NCBI GenBank assembly: GCA_949130495.1
Contig: OX422216.1
Location: 105,345,967-105,409,966, forward strand
Direction: 5' to 3'
DNA: 64,000 nucleotides
Source: Sambucus nigra
Taxonomy: Eukaryota > Streptophyta > Magnoliopsida > Dipsacales > Adoxaceae
The translations under genes and the position numbers were made by a program. Positions 1-13,062 of the stretch are shown piece by piece. Under the pieces are notes generated by a model, which worked only from the letters and a program-made list of their open reading frames with translations, had not been told where the DNA came from and made no database searches. How positions within the stretch are numbered: position 1 is the first letter of the stretch; every line of letters starts with the position of its first letter.

Positions 1-2276
1 AAATATTACAAATCCTTATGAAAGAGAAATTATATGCAAAATCAAAGAAGTGTGAGTTTTGGATGCCTAGTGTTTCTTTTCTAGGACATGTCATATCCAA
101 AGAGGGAGTGTCATTTAACCCTCAAAAGATTGAAGCTATACTAGATTGGACAAGACCAACTAATGTGAGTGAGATTCGTAGTTTCCTTGGATTAACAGGT
201 TATTATCGAAGATTTGTTGAAGGATTTTCTAGCATTGCTAGACCTCTATCTAGGTTAACACAACAGAAGGTAAAATATGAATGGTCTGAGGAAGTCGAGA
301 AAAGTTTTCAAGAACTTAAGAATCGATTACTGACTTCCCCAATTTTAACTATTCCTTCAGGTACGAAAGGATTGGTGATTTATAGTGATGCTTCAAAAAA
401 TGGTTTAGGATGTGTGTTAATGCAAAATGGAAAAGTAGTTGCTTATTCCTCAAGACAGTTAAAACCATATGAACAAAATTATCCAGCCCATGACCTAGAA
501 TTAGCAGCTGTAATTTTTGCTCTTAATATTTGGAGACACTAATTATATGGTGAGACTTATGAGATTTATACCGATCATAAGAGTTTGAAATATATATTTA
601 CTCAGAAAGAATTGAACATGAGATAAAGGAGGTGGTTAGAATTGATGAAGGATTATGATTTGAATATTCATTATCACCCAGGGAAAGCTAATGTAGTAGC
701 TGACGCTTTAAGTAGGAAGCCTACACCAAATTTAGCATGTCTTATTACAAATCAGGAGTCTCAATTAAAGGATTTAAGAAATATGGAAATAGATATTCGT
801 ATTTATAGTAAAGGTGGAATGATTGCAAACTTACAAGTACAACCCATATTGATGGAAAGGATCAAAATTGCACAAGTAAATGACCCACAACTGCAGAAGA
901 TTAGAGAAGAGGTTATTGAATGGAAGAGAATGGAATTTGCGATACGGGATGATATATTAAGGTTTGGAAATAGAGTGTGTGTTCCACGTGATGCCCAACT
1001 AAAGAGGCAAATTTTGGGGGAAAGTCATTACTCGAGATTCACGTTTCATCCCGAAAATACCAAGATGTATAGAGATATTCTAGAAGTGTTTTGGTGGAAT
1101 AACATGAAAAGAGAGATAGCAGAATTTGTATCTCAGTGTTTGGTCTGTCAACAAGTAAAAGATGAACATAAAAAAACATCAGGATTACTACAACCCAAAC
1201 CTATCCCGGAGTGGAAATGGGAACATATCACACTGGATTTTGTGACAGGTTTACCAAGGAGTTCAAATGGTAATGATTTTATTTGGGTAATTATTGATAG
1301 GCTAACTAAATCTGCTCATTTTCTTGCCATTAATATTACCCATTCTTTAGAAAAGTTAGCTAAGTTATATGTACAAGAAATTGCTAGGCTTCATGGAACC
1401 CCAATATCAGTTGTTTCTGATCGTGACCCCAGATTTGTGTCTCGCTTTTGGAAAAGCCTACAAGTAGCCATGGGAACACAATTAAATTTCAGCACAGCTT
1501 TTCATCCTCAAATAGATGGACAATCTGAGAGAACCATTCAAACCTTAGAGGATATGCTTAGGGTATGTGTACTTGATCTGAAAGGGAATTGGGATGATCA
1601 TTTACCGTTAGTGGAATTCGCGTATCATAATAATTATCAAGCAAGAATTCAAATGGCTCCGTATGAGGCAGTCTATGGTAGAAGGTGTCGTTCCCCTACA
1701 TGCTGGGTGAAAGTTGGGGAAAGAAAATTGTTGGGACCAGAATTCATTCAGATCATAAGAGAGAAGGTGAAATTCATACAAGACTGATTTTGAACCGCTC
1801 AAAGCCGTCAAAAGAGTTATGTTGACAATCGACATCGACAGTCAGAATTCCAAAGAGGAGATTATGTGTTCTTGCGAGTATCGCCTGCAAAGGGAGTAAT
1901 ACGATTTGGGAAGAAAGGGAAGTTGAGCCCAAGATACATAGGACCTTTTGAAATCCTTGAAAGGATAGGAGCTGTTGCATATAAAATAGCCTTACCACCT
2001 GAACTCTCTAGTGTACATAATGTGTTTCACGTATCAATGATAAAGAAATATGTCCCAAATCCAAAACATATCTTAAGTCATGGGCCTCTTCAAGTTAGAG
2101 AAGATTTGTCATACATTGAGCATCTAGTGGAAATCTTGGACCATAAAGACCAAATATTACGAACTAAGGTTATTCCACTAGTGAAAGTATTATGGCGGAA
2201 TCATTCTGTTGAAGAAGCAACATGGGAGTGGGAAGATGAAATAAAGGAGCGATATCCATACCTTTTTGGAAATTAA
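1..2276 (+). pseudogene. Ty3/gypsy unit A: 3' part of pol (RT end, RNase H, integrase, chromodomain)
   Basis: The window opens inside a reverse transcriptase. One reading frame runs from base 18 to 2276. It shows the RT C-terminus ([11 protein letters not shown]), RNase H ([32 protein letters not shown]), the integrase zinc module (paired His, then CLVC), the catalytic core with D (DFVTGLP), D (VSDRDPRF) and E (SERTIQ), the GKKGKLSPRYIGPFEI block and a C-terminal chromodomain-like segment (VLWRNHSVEEATWEWE). There are stops at 540, 624, 1785 and 1791 but no frameshift. At least the 624 and 1785 stops look like C-to-T changes (CAA or CGA to TAA or TGA). The domain order RT-RH-INT-chromodomain is that of Ty3/gypsy chromoviruses, and the C-terminus resembles the Tekay/Del lineage (family knowledge). 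The polypeptide would act in cDNA synthesis and integration, but this copy cannot make it. The 5' part lies outside the window. Confidence 0.93.
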
Positions 2277-2308
2277 TGTAAGTAAAGTTTGGGGACCAAA
2301 CTTTTTAT

Positions 2309-2321
2309 AAGGAGGGTAGGA
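2309..2321 (+). promoter_or_regulatory. Polypurine tract of unit A
   Basis: A mostly purine run (AAGGAGGGTAGGA) ends one base before the LTR that starts TGTAGTGACC. This is the expected place for the plus-strand primer of a Ty3/gypsy element. The same run recurs at 9190-9202 before LTR2, with one extra pyrimidine. Confidence 0.75.
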
Positions 2322-4585
2322 TGTAGTGACCCCACTTTTATATATATAGTTTGTTTTTACAGTCTTGTGTTACTTATTATCTTATAAATTTTGTACTATT
2401 AGATATGTGGTATTATTGGCTATCAATACAACAAACCCCATTTTTAATTACGAAGAATCAACTATAAATTGGATCAAATCGAAGTCTTATGACATATCTT
2501 AAGGTAAATAATAAGTTTTGGGGTAGAAAATATAATTTTATGAAACTTTAAGGCCTAAAATAAAAATATAAAATGGGGCATTTTGTAATTAAAATATTTT
2601 CAAGGACCTCTAATAAATATTCAAAATATATAGTGTGAAATTACCAAAATAACCTTCATGTGTGAAATGACCCTTATACCCTTATCACCTTTCCACCACG
2701 TACTGATCACTTCCACCTTACACATGTCATCTTTAGAGAGAAAGCTAAAACACTTGTCATCATTTGGTGATATTAACACTGCAAGACCACTTTGTATCGT
2801 GACACCTCGGTGTTGAATCACCACCCCAAAAAGCCTAGTTATTAGACACGTGTCAACACCGTAATACTTTTGAAAACCTGTAAATAGGGCCTTAGGGTTC
2901 ATTTGAAACTCACACCAATTCCTTGAGAATTATAGTAAGAAAGAGTGATAGAAAGCTTGGGAAATATCTTAAGAAGGAGTTCTATAATTTTGAAGAAAGA
3001 ATTCATTTCGTAGGTATGATTTTATTTAAATGTTATAATGTATTTTTTTAGTTTTAATTTTGTGTTTTATAGCTTTACTTAGTAGTTATGCTGGTAAAAT
3101 ACACTAATAACGTCACTAATCAAAACTTAAAGTTTAGAAGAAATCCAAGTTGATTTTATTTTCATGTAAACTTGTTTGAAATTATATATACGCTTTTAAA
3201 AAAAATGATTTTTAAAAGTAATTGCTCGTTATTATGGAATCCCATTTAAGTAATTCCAAAGTCAGGCCCGGTGAAATTCTGTCTAGATGATATGGTATTT
3301 ATGTGGTGTCCCAGTGACCCTCCATCTCTACTGGGAATGAATTCGGAAATGTTCTGTCTAGAGGAGATGGTATTTAAGCGGTGCTCCTGTGACCCTCCAT
3401 CTCTACTGGGAACCGACTGATTAGGAAGAACTATGAATTGAATCCTTTAATTACGATCAATGAGTTTTGAAAGTTAAGAAAATGGTTTTTAGTAATCCTT
3501 TGAAACAAGTTATTATTAAAATACAATACGTAGACTGGACGTTGTTTAGAACGTATACTTAAAACTTTATCGTATTTGTTAGATTAACGTGCGATCGAAG
3601 ACTCATTATCTATAATTTTGACCTCTATTTTAGGTGAGTACTCTACGCAATTTCTTGTGCATTTTGATTATATTATATTATGCAAACTATGTATATTTTT
3701 TGAAATGCTTTTATTCTCAAAATGCATCTGATACTAATGATTTCGTCGTTTGTTATATGTTTATATCTCTCCATATAAACATCTGATTTGAATTCTAAAA
3801 TTATAGATTCGGCCTATGAAAACTCTCTTACTATGTTGGCCTTGACTACCGGGTGGAAATATTTGGGTGGTACCTTCCCAGCTGGTTTATCACTGGTGTG
3901 CCCTAAACAAGGCGTTGTTCCAGAAATCATGATTCTCTGTCAGTGATGTTACCGGGTGGAAACATTTGGTAACACTTTCTGTCTGGGTATTAGAGCGTAC
4001 ACGCCCACTAAAATGGAATAATTGACATATGCTCAATTGTTTTATCTGCTCTGTTCTGAACTATTTATTCTAAATATATATATTGTCATTTACTTTATAT
4101 ATATTACTTGAAATTCCTATCTCGATGTATATACCTTCTGTTCTAAATTGAATGGTTATCAATTTTTTGAAAAACCCTGGAATGTCTGGAGATTGAATCT
4201 CATTCGGCTTTTAGCTGACGTTGTATAAATAACCATTTTCAGGAAATAATTAAGCTCGTAGATGGAACGAAAAAGGACTATGTTGAAGATTTAGTATTTT
4301 AAGATCTTTTTATTACCTCAAGTAGAAGTTTGTTTAATTAGATAGAGCTTGTTTAGCTCTTTGTGTCAAGTTGTAACTCGTTGATATTTTAATACAAATG
4401 AAGTTCCCTTTAGAAAGCTCTGATGATGTAATTCCTTCACTTTCAGTATTTTACGATTCATAACCATGTGATTATACTTCCTCTACATATATTTTAAAAG
4501 AAAAATTTTAAGGCCAGAATATTGGATGCCTTGGTGGCATGTCAAGACACTCGTTCCCTACTATTTTCGGGTCGGGGTCGTGATA
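2322..4585 (+). mobile_element. LTR1 of the Ty3/gypsy array (2264 bp)
   Basis: It begins TGTAGTGACC right after a polypurine tract and ends GGTCGTGATA, four bases before an initiator-Met primer site. The termini are imperfect inverted repeats; the ancestral ends were probably TGTCACGACC and GGTCGTGACA, now decayed at CpG/CpNpG sites (inference). LTR2 is alignable over the whole length. LTR1 serves at once as 3' LTR of unit A and 5' LTR of unit B, with no host DNA between, so the units are truly head to tail. Compared by eye, LTR1 is much closer to LTR3 than to LTR2. Confidence 0.93.
3276..3411 (+). repeat. Two-copy 75-bp-period tandem repeat inside LTR1
   Basis: Two copies starting at 3276 and 3351 share TTCTGTCTAGA, ATGGTATTTA, and GTGACCCTCCATCTCTACTG in the same order. 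The same pair is found in LTR2 at about 10155-10290. A looser pair built on ACCGGGTGGAAA lies at about 3849 and 3952. These are built-in features of this LTR family and may be promoter or RNA-structure modules (inference). Confidence 0.7.
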
Positions 4586-4589
4586 GAGG

Positions 4590-4601
4590 TGGTATCAGAG
4601 C
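4590..4601 (+). promoter_or_regulatory. Primer binding site of unit B (initiator tRNA-Met)
   Basis: TGGTATCAGAGC lies four bases after the end of LTR1. It is complementary to the 3' end of plant initiator tRNA-Met, the usual primer of long-LTR chromoviruses. Confidence 0.9.
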
Positions 4602-4798
4602 ATTGGTTATGAACCCGTAGACTTCTGAGCATAGGTTTCGAATGTTATATATTTTATGTTTCCATCCTTAGGAGACAATATTAAATAACTTATTTATGTG
4701 ATAACCCTCCCTATGTGTTATAATATTTATAATTGGTCTTATAGTTTTCAATATTGATATACTATAGTAGATCTTACGTTTGGCCATGATTGTAGAAA

Positions 4799-6184
4799 AT
4801 GACCAAGAGAAGATCATTAATGGGAACTAGTGATTCAAGTATAGAAGATCTGGAAGGTGTATACAAGGCAATTGAAAGTCTAGCAAAGATTGTGGAGCAA
4901 TAGGTGAGTAATGGAGTACCAAAGAATCTTGAACTAAGTAGATGTACTATTGAACAGTTCAATAAGTTGAATCCTCCATCTTTTAACGGTACTCCTAACC
5001 CCACCGAAGAGGAAAGTTGGGTGATGCAGATGGAAAAGATACTCGATGTTCTTAAATGTACCGATGAACAAAGAGTGTCATTTGTAACATTTATGTTAGA
5101 AGGGGAGGCTGAACATTGGTGGAGAACGACTAAGAGAATACAAGGGGAAAGGAATACTTATATAGGTTGGAATGATTTCTTAGTAATATTTTATGAGAAA
5201 TATTTTCCAGAAACGGTGAAAGACGAAATGGCAGCTGACTTCATGAGTCTGGTGCAAGGGAATATGACGGTTAGTCAATATGAGGAAAAGTTTACTGAGT
5301 TATCCCGTTTTTCACATCATGTTGTAGCAACTGATGTTTTAAGAGCGAAGAATCTTAAGCGTGGGTTAAGGTTGAATATTCGTAGTCGAATTTCCATCCT
5401 AAAATTAACATCATATATTGATGTCGTGACTAGGGCTACAATAGCTGAGAGGGATGGTGAGGAGTACAATCGAATTAGAGATGTCAAGAGGAAGTTTGGG
5501 GAACAAAAAGGAAAGAACCCGAATAATAGAAATTTCTTTAGGAACACATCCAATATTGGGGGATCTAGTGATAACAAAGAGTATAATAACCAGATATGCC
5601 AATAATGTGGAAAGATGCAAGGAGGACGACCTTGTTATAAGGATTCAGGATCGTGTTTTAGATGTGGACAGAAAGGACATCAGATAAAAGACTGCCCAAA
5701 CCCAGCAAGGGTTTTGATAAAGCCTTCAGGTGCAAACAAGGATCAAGGCAGACATGGTGAAGTTTTTGCACTCTATGATACCCAAGCTTCCAATGCTGTA
5801 GTGTCAGGTACACTTTCTATATGTGCACAACCTTTTAAAGCTTTGATAGATCCCGGTTCTACCCATTCGTTTGTGTCTATACATGTATTAAGTTTCTTTC
5901 ATAAATTTCCTGAACCCTTGAATCATAACATACGGGTTTCTACTCCTTAGGGTGAGTTATTGATGGGTAAATTAGGATACAAGGTTTGCCCCATAGACAT
6001 TGATAGTCATAAACTATATGTTGATTTGATAGATTTAGACATTAAAAATTTTGAAGTCATTTTGGGGATGGACTGGTTAGCATCATATCATGCTAAGGTG
6101 GATTGTTTTGAGAAGAGTGTTACTTTCCAAATCCCTTACCATCATATCTCCGATGTGTATTATTTCTGCAATGCAAGCCTATAG
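4799..6184 (+). pseudogene. Unit B gag-protease (broken)
   Basis: The first ATG after the leader (4799, MTKRRSLMGT) opens a frame that holds the whole gag and protease, interrupted by stops near 4902, at 5603, 5948 and 6182. A capsid domain of the retrotransposon-gag type spans about 5030-5330 (AEHWW, FYEKYFPETV, LVQGNMTVSQYEEKF). A zinc knuckle follows at 5654-5695 (CFRCGQKGHQIKDC, CX2CX4HX4C). The aspartic protease has DPGSTHSFVS near 5848 and GMDWL near 6068. Gag would form the particle and bind RNA; protease would mature it. Stops 5603 and 5948 recur at the matching sites of unit C. Upstream is a ~200-bp leader after the primer site. Gag and pol appear to have been one continuous frame originally (inference). 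Confidence 0.9.
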
Positions 6185-9157
6185 TTTTCTTAAGAAGGGA
6201 TGACAAGGATTTCTTGCAACTGTTACCAGTTTGCAGATGATTGGGCCTAGCTTAGAAGATATTCCTATCGCTAAGAAATTTAAGGATGTTTTTCCAGATG
6301 ATTTACTAGGCCTACCTCCTAATAGAGAAATATAATTTACCATTGACCTTATTCCTGGAACTATACCAATCTCAATACCACCATATCGTATGTAACCTTT
6401 AGAATTAAGAGAGTTAAAAGTTCAATTAGAAGACCTTTTAGAAAAGGGTTTTATCAGACCAAGTATATCGCCTTGGGGTTCTCCAGTGTTATTTGTGAAA
6501 AAGAAGGACGGGACAATGAGACTATGTATATATTATCATGAACTAAATAAGGTAACCATTAAGAATAAATACCCCTTACCTCGTATAGATGACTTGTTTG
6601 ATCAATTAGAAGGTGCACAAGTATTCTCTAAGATTGACCTTAGGTCAGGCTATTATCAATTAAAGATTAAGGATGATGATATTTCAAAATCATCTTTTTG
6701 CACTAGTATGGTCACTATGAATTTCTTGTAATGCCATTTGGACTAACTAATGCACCAACCGCTTTTATGGATATGATGAATAGACTCTTTAGGAAATATT
6801 TGGATCAATGTGTTGTTGTTTTCATTGATGACATTCTCATTTATTCTAAGAGTATTGAAGAACACGAGAAGCATTTAGAGACAATATTACAAATCCTGAG
6901 GAAAGAGAAATTATATGCAAAATTAAAGAATTGTGAGTTTTGGATGCCTAGTGTTTCTTTTCTAGGACATTTCATATCCAAAGAGGGAGTGTCAGTTGAC
7001 CCTAAAAAAATGAGGCAATACTATATTGGCCAAGACCAACTAATGTGAGTGAGATTCGTAGTTTCCTTGGATTAGCAGGTTATTATCGAAGATTTGTTGA
7101 AGGATTTTCTAGCATTGCCAGACCTCTATCTAGGTTAACACAGAAGAAGGTAAAATATGAATGGTCTGAGGAAGTCGAGAAAAGTTTTCAAGAACTTAAG
7201 AATCGATTAATGACTGCCCCAATTTTGACTATTCCTTCAGGTACGAAAGGATTGGTGATTTATAGTGATGCTTCAAAAAATGATTTAGGATGTGTGTTAA
7301 TGCAAATGGAAAAGTAGTTGCTTATGCCTCAAGACAGTTAAAACCATATGAACAAAATTATCCAACCCATGACCTAGAATTAGAAGCTGTAATTTTTGCT
7401 CTTAAGATTTGGAGACATTATTTATATGGTGAGACTTGTGAGATTTATACCGATCATAAGAGTTTGAAATATATATTTACTCAGAAAGAATTGAACATGA
7501 GACAAAGGAGGTGGTTAGAATTGATGAAGGATTATGATTTGAATATTCATTATCACCCAGGGAAAGCTAATGTAGTAGCTGACGCTTTAAGTTGGAAGCC
7601 TACACCGAATTTAGCATGTCTTATTACAAATAAGGAGGCTCTATTAAAGGAGTTAAGAAATATGGAAATAGATATTCGTATTTATAGTAAAGGTGGAATG
7701 ATTGCAAACTTACAAGTACAACCCATATTGACAGAAATGATCAAAATTGCACAAGTAAATGACCCACAACTGGAGAAGATTAGAGAAGAGGTTATTGAAG
7801 GGAAGAGAATGGAATTTGCGATACGGGATGATATATTGAGGTTTGGAAATAGAGTGTGTGTTCCACGTGATGCCCAACTAAAGAGGCAAATTTTGGAGGA
7901 AATTCATTACTCGAGATTCACGTTTCATCCCGAAAATACCAAGATGTATAGAGATATTCTAGAAGTGTTTTGGTGGAATAACATGAAAAGAGAGATAGCA
8001 AAATTTGTATCTCAGTGTTTGGTCTGTCAACAAGTAAAAGATGAACATCAAAAACCACCAGGATTACTACAACCCCTACCTATCCCGAAGTGGAAATGGG
8101 AACATATCACTATGGATTTTGTGACAGGTTTACCAAGGAGTTCAAATGGTAATGATTTTATTTGGGTAATTATTGATAGGCAAACTAAATTTGCTCATTT
8201 TCTTGCCATTAATATTACCCATTCTTTAGAAAAGTTAGCTAAGTTGTATGTACACGGGAAATTATTCAGCTTCATGGAACCCTAATTTCAATTGTTTCTG
8301 ATCGTGACCCCAGATTTGTGTCTCGCTTTTGGAAAAGCCTACAAGTAGCCATGGGAACACAATTAAATTTCAGCACAGCTTTTCATCCTCAAACAGATGG
8401 ACAATCTGAGAGAACCATTCAAACCTTAGAGGATATGCTTAGGGTATGTGTACTTGATCTGAAAGGGAATTGGGATGATCATTTACCGTTAGTGGAATTC
8501 GCGTATAATGATAGTTATCAAGCAAGTATTCAAATGGCTCTGTATGAGGCAGTCTATGGTAGAAGGTGTCGTTCCCCTACATGTTGGGTAGAAGTTGGGG
8601 AAAGAAAATTGTTGGGACCAGAATTGATTCAGATCACAACAGAGAAGGTGAAATTCATACAAGACTGACTTTGAACCGCTCAAAGCCGTCCAAAGAGTTA
8701 TGTTGACAATCGACACCAACAGTTAGAATTCCAAAGTGGAGATTATGTGTTCTTGCGAGTATCGCCTGCAAAGGGAGTAATACAATTTGGGAAGAAAGGG
8801 AAGTTGAGCCCAAGATACATAGGACCTTTTGAAATCCTTGAAAGGATAGGAGCTGTTGCATATAAAATATCCTTACCACCTGAACTCTCTAGTGTACATA
8901 ATGTGTTTCACATATCAATGATAAAGAAATATGTCCCAGATCCAAAACATATCTTAAGTCATGAGCCTCTTCAAGTTAGAGACGATTTGTCGTACATTGA
9001 GCATCTAGTGGAAATCTTGGACCATAAAGATAAAATATTACGAACTAAGGTTATTCCACTAGTCAAAGTATTATGGCGGAATCATTCTGTTGAAGAAGCA
9101 ACATGGGAGCGGGAAGATGAAATAAAGGAGCGATATCCACACCTTTTTGGAAATTAA
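6185..9157 (+). pseudogene. Unit B RT-RNase H-integrase-chromodomain (broken)
   Basis: This covers the rest of pol. RT motifs include [30 protein letters not shown] and the catalytic FIDDILIYS at about 6821. RNase H, the integrase zinc module, the DDE core and the GKKGKLSPRYIG block follow as in unit A, ending at TAA 9155. The frame changes several times: a 1-bp loss near 6705 (shared with unit C), a local change near 7005, a 1-bp loss near 7303 (private), and an extra base near 8255 (shared with C, absent from A). Stops at 6333 and 8666 are also shared. ALSWKP replaces ALSRKP at the RNase H end. It is certainly non-functional. Its value is as a record of the ancestry of the array. Confidence 0.92.
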
Positions 9158-9189
9158 TGTAAGTAAAGTTTGGGGACCAAACTTTTTAT

Positions 9190-9202
9190 AAGGAGGGTTG
9201 GA
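9190..9202 (+). promoter_or_regulatory. Polypurine tract of unit B
   Basis: AAGGAGGGTTGGA directly precedes the LTR start TGTAATGACC, matching the tract before LTR1 except for one A-to-T change. Confidence 0.75.
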
Positions 9203-11464
9203 TGTAATGACCCCACTTTTATATATATAGTTTGTTTTTACACTCTTGTGTTACTTATTATCTTATAAATTTTGTATTATTAGATATGTGGTATTATTGG
9301 CTATCAATACAACAAACCCCATTTTTAATTACGAAGAAGCAACTGTAAATTGGATCAAATCGAAGTCTTATGACATATTTTAAGGTAAATAATAAGTTTT
9401 GGTATAGAAAATGTAATTTTATGAAACTTTAAGGAGTAAAATAAAAATATAAAATGGGGCATTTTGTAAATAAAATATTTTCAAGGACCTCTAATAAATA
9501 TTCAAATATATAGTGTGAAATTACCAAAATACCCTTCATGTGTGAATGACCCTTGTACCCTTATCACCTTTCCACCACGTGCTGGTCACTTCCACCTTAC
9601 ACATGTCATATTTAGAGAGAAAGCTAAAACACTTGTCATCATTTGGTGGTATTAACACTGGAATACCACTCCGGATCGTGACACCTCGGTGTTGAATCAC
9701 CACTCCAAAAAACCAAGTTATTAGACACGTGTCAACACCGTAATACTTTTGGAAACCTATAAATAGGACATTAGGGTTCATTTGAAACTCACACTAATTC
9801 CTTGAGAATTATAGTAAGAAAGAGTGATAGAAAGCTTGGGAAATATCTTAAGAAGGAGTTCTATAATTTCGAAGAAAGAATTCATTTCGTAGGTATGATT
9901 TTATTTTAATGTTATAATGTATTTTTATAGTTTTAATTTTGTGTTTTATAGCTTTACTTAGTAGTTATGCTGGTAAAATACACTAATGACTTCACTAATC
10001 AAAACTTAAAGTTTAGAATAAATCCAAGTTGATTTTATTTTCATGTAAACTTGTTTGAAATTATATATACGCTTTTAAAAAAAATGATTTTTAAAAGTAA
10101 TTGCTCATTATTATGGAATCCCATTTAAGTAATTCAAAAGTCAGGCCCGGTGAAATTCTGTCTAGATGATATGGTATTTATGTGGTGTCCCTGTGACCCT
10201 CCATCTCTACTGGGAATGAATCCGAAAATGTTCTGTCTAGAGGAGATGGTATTTAAGCGGTGCTCCTGTGACCCTCCATCTCTGCTGGGAACCGACTGAT
10301 TAGGAAGAACTATGAATTGAATCCTCTAATTATGATCAATGAGTTTTAAAAGTTAAGAAAATGGTTTTTAGTAATCCTTTGAAACAAGTTATTATTAAAA
10401 TACAATATGTAGACTGGACCTTGTTTAGAACGTATACTTAAACCTTTATCGTATTTGTTAGATTAACGTGCGATCGAAGACTCATTATCTATAATTTTGA
10501 CGTCTATTTTAGGTGAGTACTCTACGTAATTTCATGTGCATTTTGATTATATTATATTATGCAAACTATGTATATTTGTGAAATGCTTTTATTCTCAAAA
10601 TGCATCTGATACCAATGATTCCCTCGTTTATTATATGTTTATATCTCTCCATATAAACATCTGATTTGAATTCTAAAATTATAGATTCGGCCTATGAAAA
10701 CTCTCTTACTATGTTGGCCTTGACTACCGGGTGGAAATATTTGGGTGGTACCTTCCCAGCTGGTTTATCACTGGTGTGCCCTAAATAAGGCGTTGTTCCA
10801 GAAATCATGATTCTCTGTCTGTGATGTTACCGGGTGGAAACATTTAGTAACACTATCTGTCTGGGTATTAGAGTGTACATGGCCACTAAAACTGAATAAT
10901 TGGCATATGCTCAATTGTTTTATCTGCTCTGTTCTGAACTGTTTATTCTGAATATATATATTTTATCATTTACTTTATATATATTCTTGAAATTCCTATC
11001 TCTATGTATATACCTTATGTTCTAAATTGAATAGGTATCAATTTTCTAAAAAACCCTGGAATATCTGGAGATTGAATCTCATTCGACTTTTAGCTGGCGT
11101 TGTATAAATAACCATTTTCAGGAAATAATTAAGCTCGTGGATGGAACGAAAAAGGACTATGCTGAAGATTTAGATTTTAAAGCTCTTTTTGTTACCTTAA
11201 GTAGAAGTTTGTTTAATTAGATAGAGCATGTTTAGCTCTTTGTGTCAAGTTTTAACTCGTTGATATTTTAATACAAATGAAGTTCCCTTTAGAAAGCTCT
11301 GATGATGTAATTCCTTCACTTTCAGTATTTTACGATTCATAACCATTGGATTATACTTCCTCTACATATATTTTAAAAGAAAAATTTTAAGGCCAGAATA
11401 TTGGATGCCTTGGTGGCATGTCAAGACACTCGTTCCCTACTATTTTCGGGTCGGGGTCGTGATA
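9203..11464 (+). mobile_element. LTR2 of the Ty3/gypsy array (2262 bp)
   Basis: It starts TGTAATGACC and ends GGTCGTGATA, and it contains the same internal repeats as LTR1. It links the end of unit B directly to the leader of unit C. By eye it carries many differences from LTR1 in the last ~700 bp (for example AGAGTGTACATGG for AGAGCGTACACGC), whereas the truncated LTR3 agrees with LTR1 at these positions. Confidence 0.93.
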
Positions 11465-11468
11465 GAGG

Positions 11469-11480
11469 TGGTATCAGAGC
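11469..11480 (+). promoter_or_regulatory. Primer binding site of unit C (initiator tRNA-Met)
   Basis: TGGTATCAGAGC again lies four bases past the LTR2 end, identical to the site of unit B. Confidence 0.9.
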
Positions 11481-11677
11481 ATAGGTTATGAACCCGTAGA
11501 CTTCTGAGCATAGGTTTTGAATGTTATAGATTTTATGTTTCCATCCTTAGGAGATAATATTAAATAACTGATTTATGTGATAACCCTCCCTATGTGTTAT
11601 AATATTTATAATTGGTCTTTTAGTTTTCAATATTGATATACTATAGTAGATCTTACGTTTTGCCATGATTGTAGAAA

Positions 11678-13062
11678 ATGACCAAGAGAAGATCATCAAT
11701 GGGAACTAGTGATTCGAGTATAGAAGGACTGGAAGGTGCATACAAGGCAATTAAAAGTCTAGCAAAGATTGTGGAACCGCAGGTGAATAATGGAGTACCA
11801 AAGAATCTTAAACTAAGTAGATGTACTATTGAACAGTTCAATAAGTTGAATCCTCCATCTTTTAAAGGTACTCCTAACCCCACCGAAGCGGAAAGTTGGG
11901 TGATGCAGATGGAAAAGATACTTGATGTTCTTAAGTGTATCGATGAACAAAGAGTGTCATTTGCAACATTTATGTTAGAGGGGAGGCTGAACATTCGTGG
12001 AGAATGACTAAGAGAATACAAGGGGAAAGGAATACTTATATAGGTTGGAATGATTTCTTAGTAATATTTTATGAGAAATATTTTCCCGAAACGGTGAAAG
12101 ACGAAATGGCAGCTGACTTCATGAGTCTGGTGCAAGGGAATATGACGGTTAGTCAATATGAGGAAAAGTTTACTGAGTTATCCCGTTTTGCACGTCATGT
12201 TGTAGCAACTGATGTTTTAAGAGCGAAGAAGTTTGAGCGTGGGTTAAGGTTGAATATTCGTAGTCGAATTTCCATCCTGAAATTAACATCATATATTGAT
12301 GTCGTGACTAGGGCTACAATAGCTGAGAGGGATGGTGAGGAGTACAATAGAATTAGAGATGGCAAGAGGAAGTTTGGGGAATAAAAAGGAAAGAACCCGA
12401 ATAATAGAAATTTCTTTAGGAACACATCCAATGTTGGGGGATCTAGTGATAACAAAGAGTATAATAACCAGATATGCCAATAATGTGGAAAGATGCATGG
12501 AGGACGACCTTGTTATAAGGATTCAGGAGCTTGTTTTAGATGTGGACAGAAAGGACATCAGATAAAAGACTGCCCAAACCCAACAAGGGTTCTGATAAAT
12601 CATTCAAGTGCAAATAAGGATCAAGGCAGATAGGGTAGAGTTTTTGCACTTTTTGATACCCAAGCTTCCAATGCGGTAGTGTCAGGTAGACTTTCTATAT
12701 CTGCACAACCTTTTAAAGCTTTGATGGATCCCGGTTCTACCCATTCATTTGTGTCTATACATGTATTAAGTTTCTTTCATAAATTGCCTGAACCCTTGAA
12801 TCATAACATACAGGTTTCTACTCCTTAGGGTGAGTTATTGATGGGTAAATTAGGATACAAGGCTTTCCCCATAGACATTGATAGTCATAAACTATATGTT
12901 GATTTGATAATTTTAGACATTAGAGAGTTTGAAGTCATTTTGGGGATGGACTAGTTAGCATCATATCATGCTAAGGTGGATTGTTTTGAGAAGAGTGTTA
13001 CTTTCCAAATCCCTTACCAACCAAATTTAGTTTTGAAGGAACTGGCATCATATCTCCGATGT
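11678..13062 (+). pseudogene. Unit C gag-protease (broken)
   Basis: It starts at ATG 11678 (MTKRRSSMGT) and follows unit B closely. Near 11980 a single base is missing relative to B, so the capsid domain is split between two frames (11678-12007 and 12004-12384). A private stop lies at 12382 (CAA in B, TAA here). Stops at 12481 and 12826 match those of B exactly. The zinc knuckle (CGQKGHQIKDC) is near 12541. The protease GMDWL motif has its Trp codon changed to TAG near 12951. About 27 bp near 13015-13045 are present here and missing in B, so B has a small private deletion next to its protease end. Confidence 0.88.

Noticed and set aside
4590..4601. tRNA-like match (initiator Met)
   Set aside because: Only the 12-nt primer binding site is present, not a tRNA gene; the same holds at 11469 and 17365.
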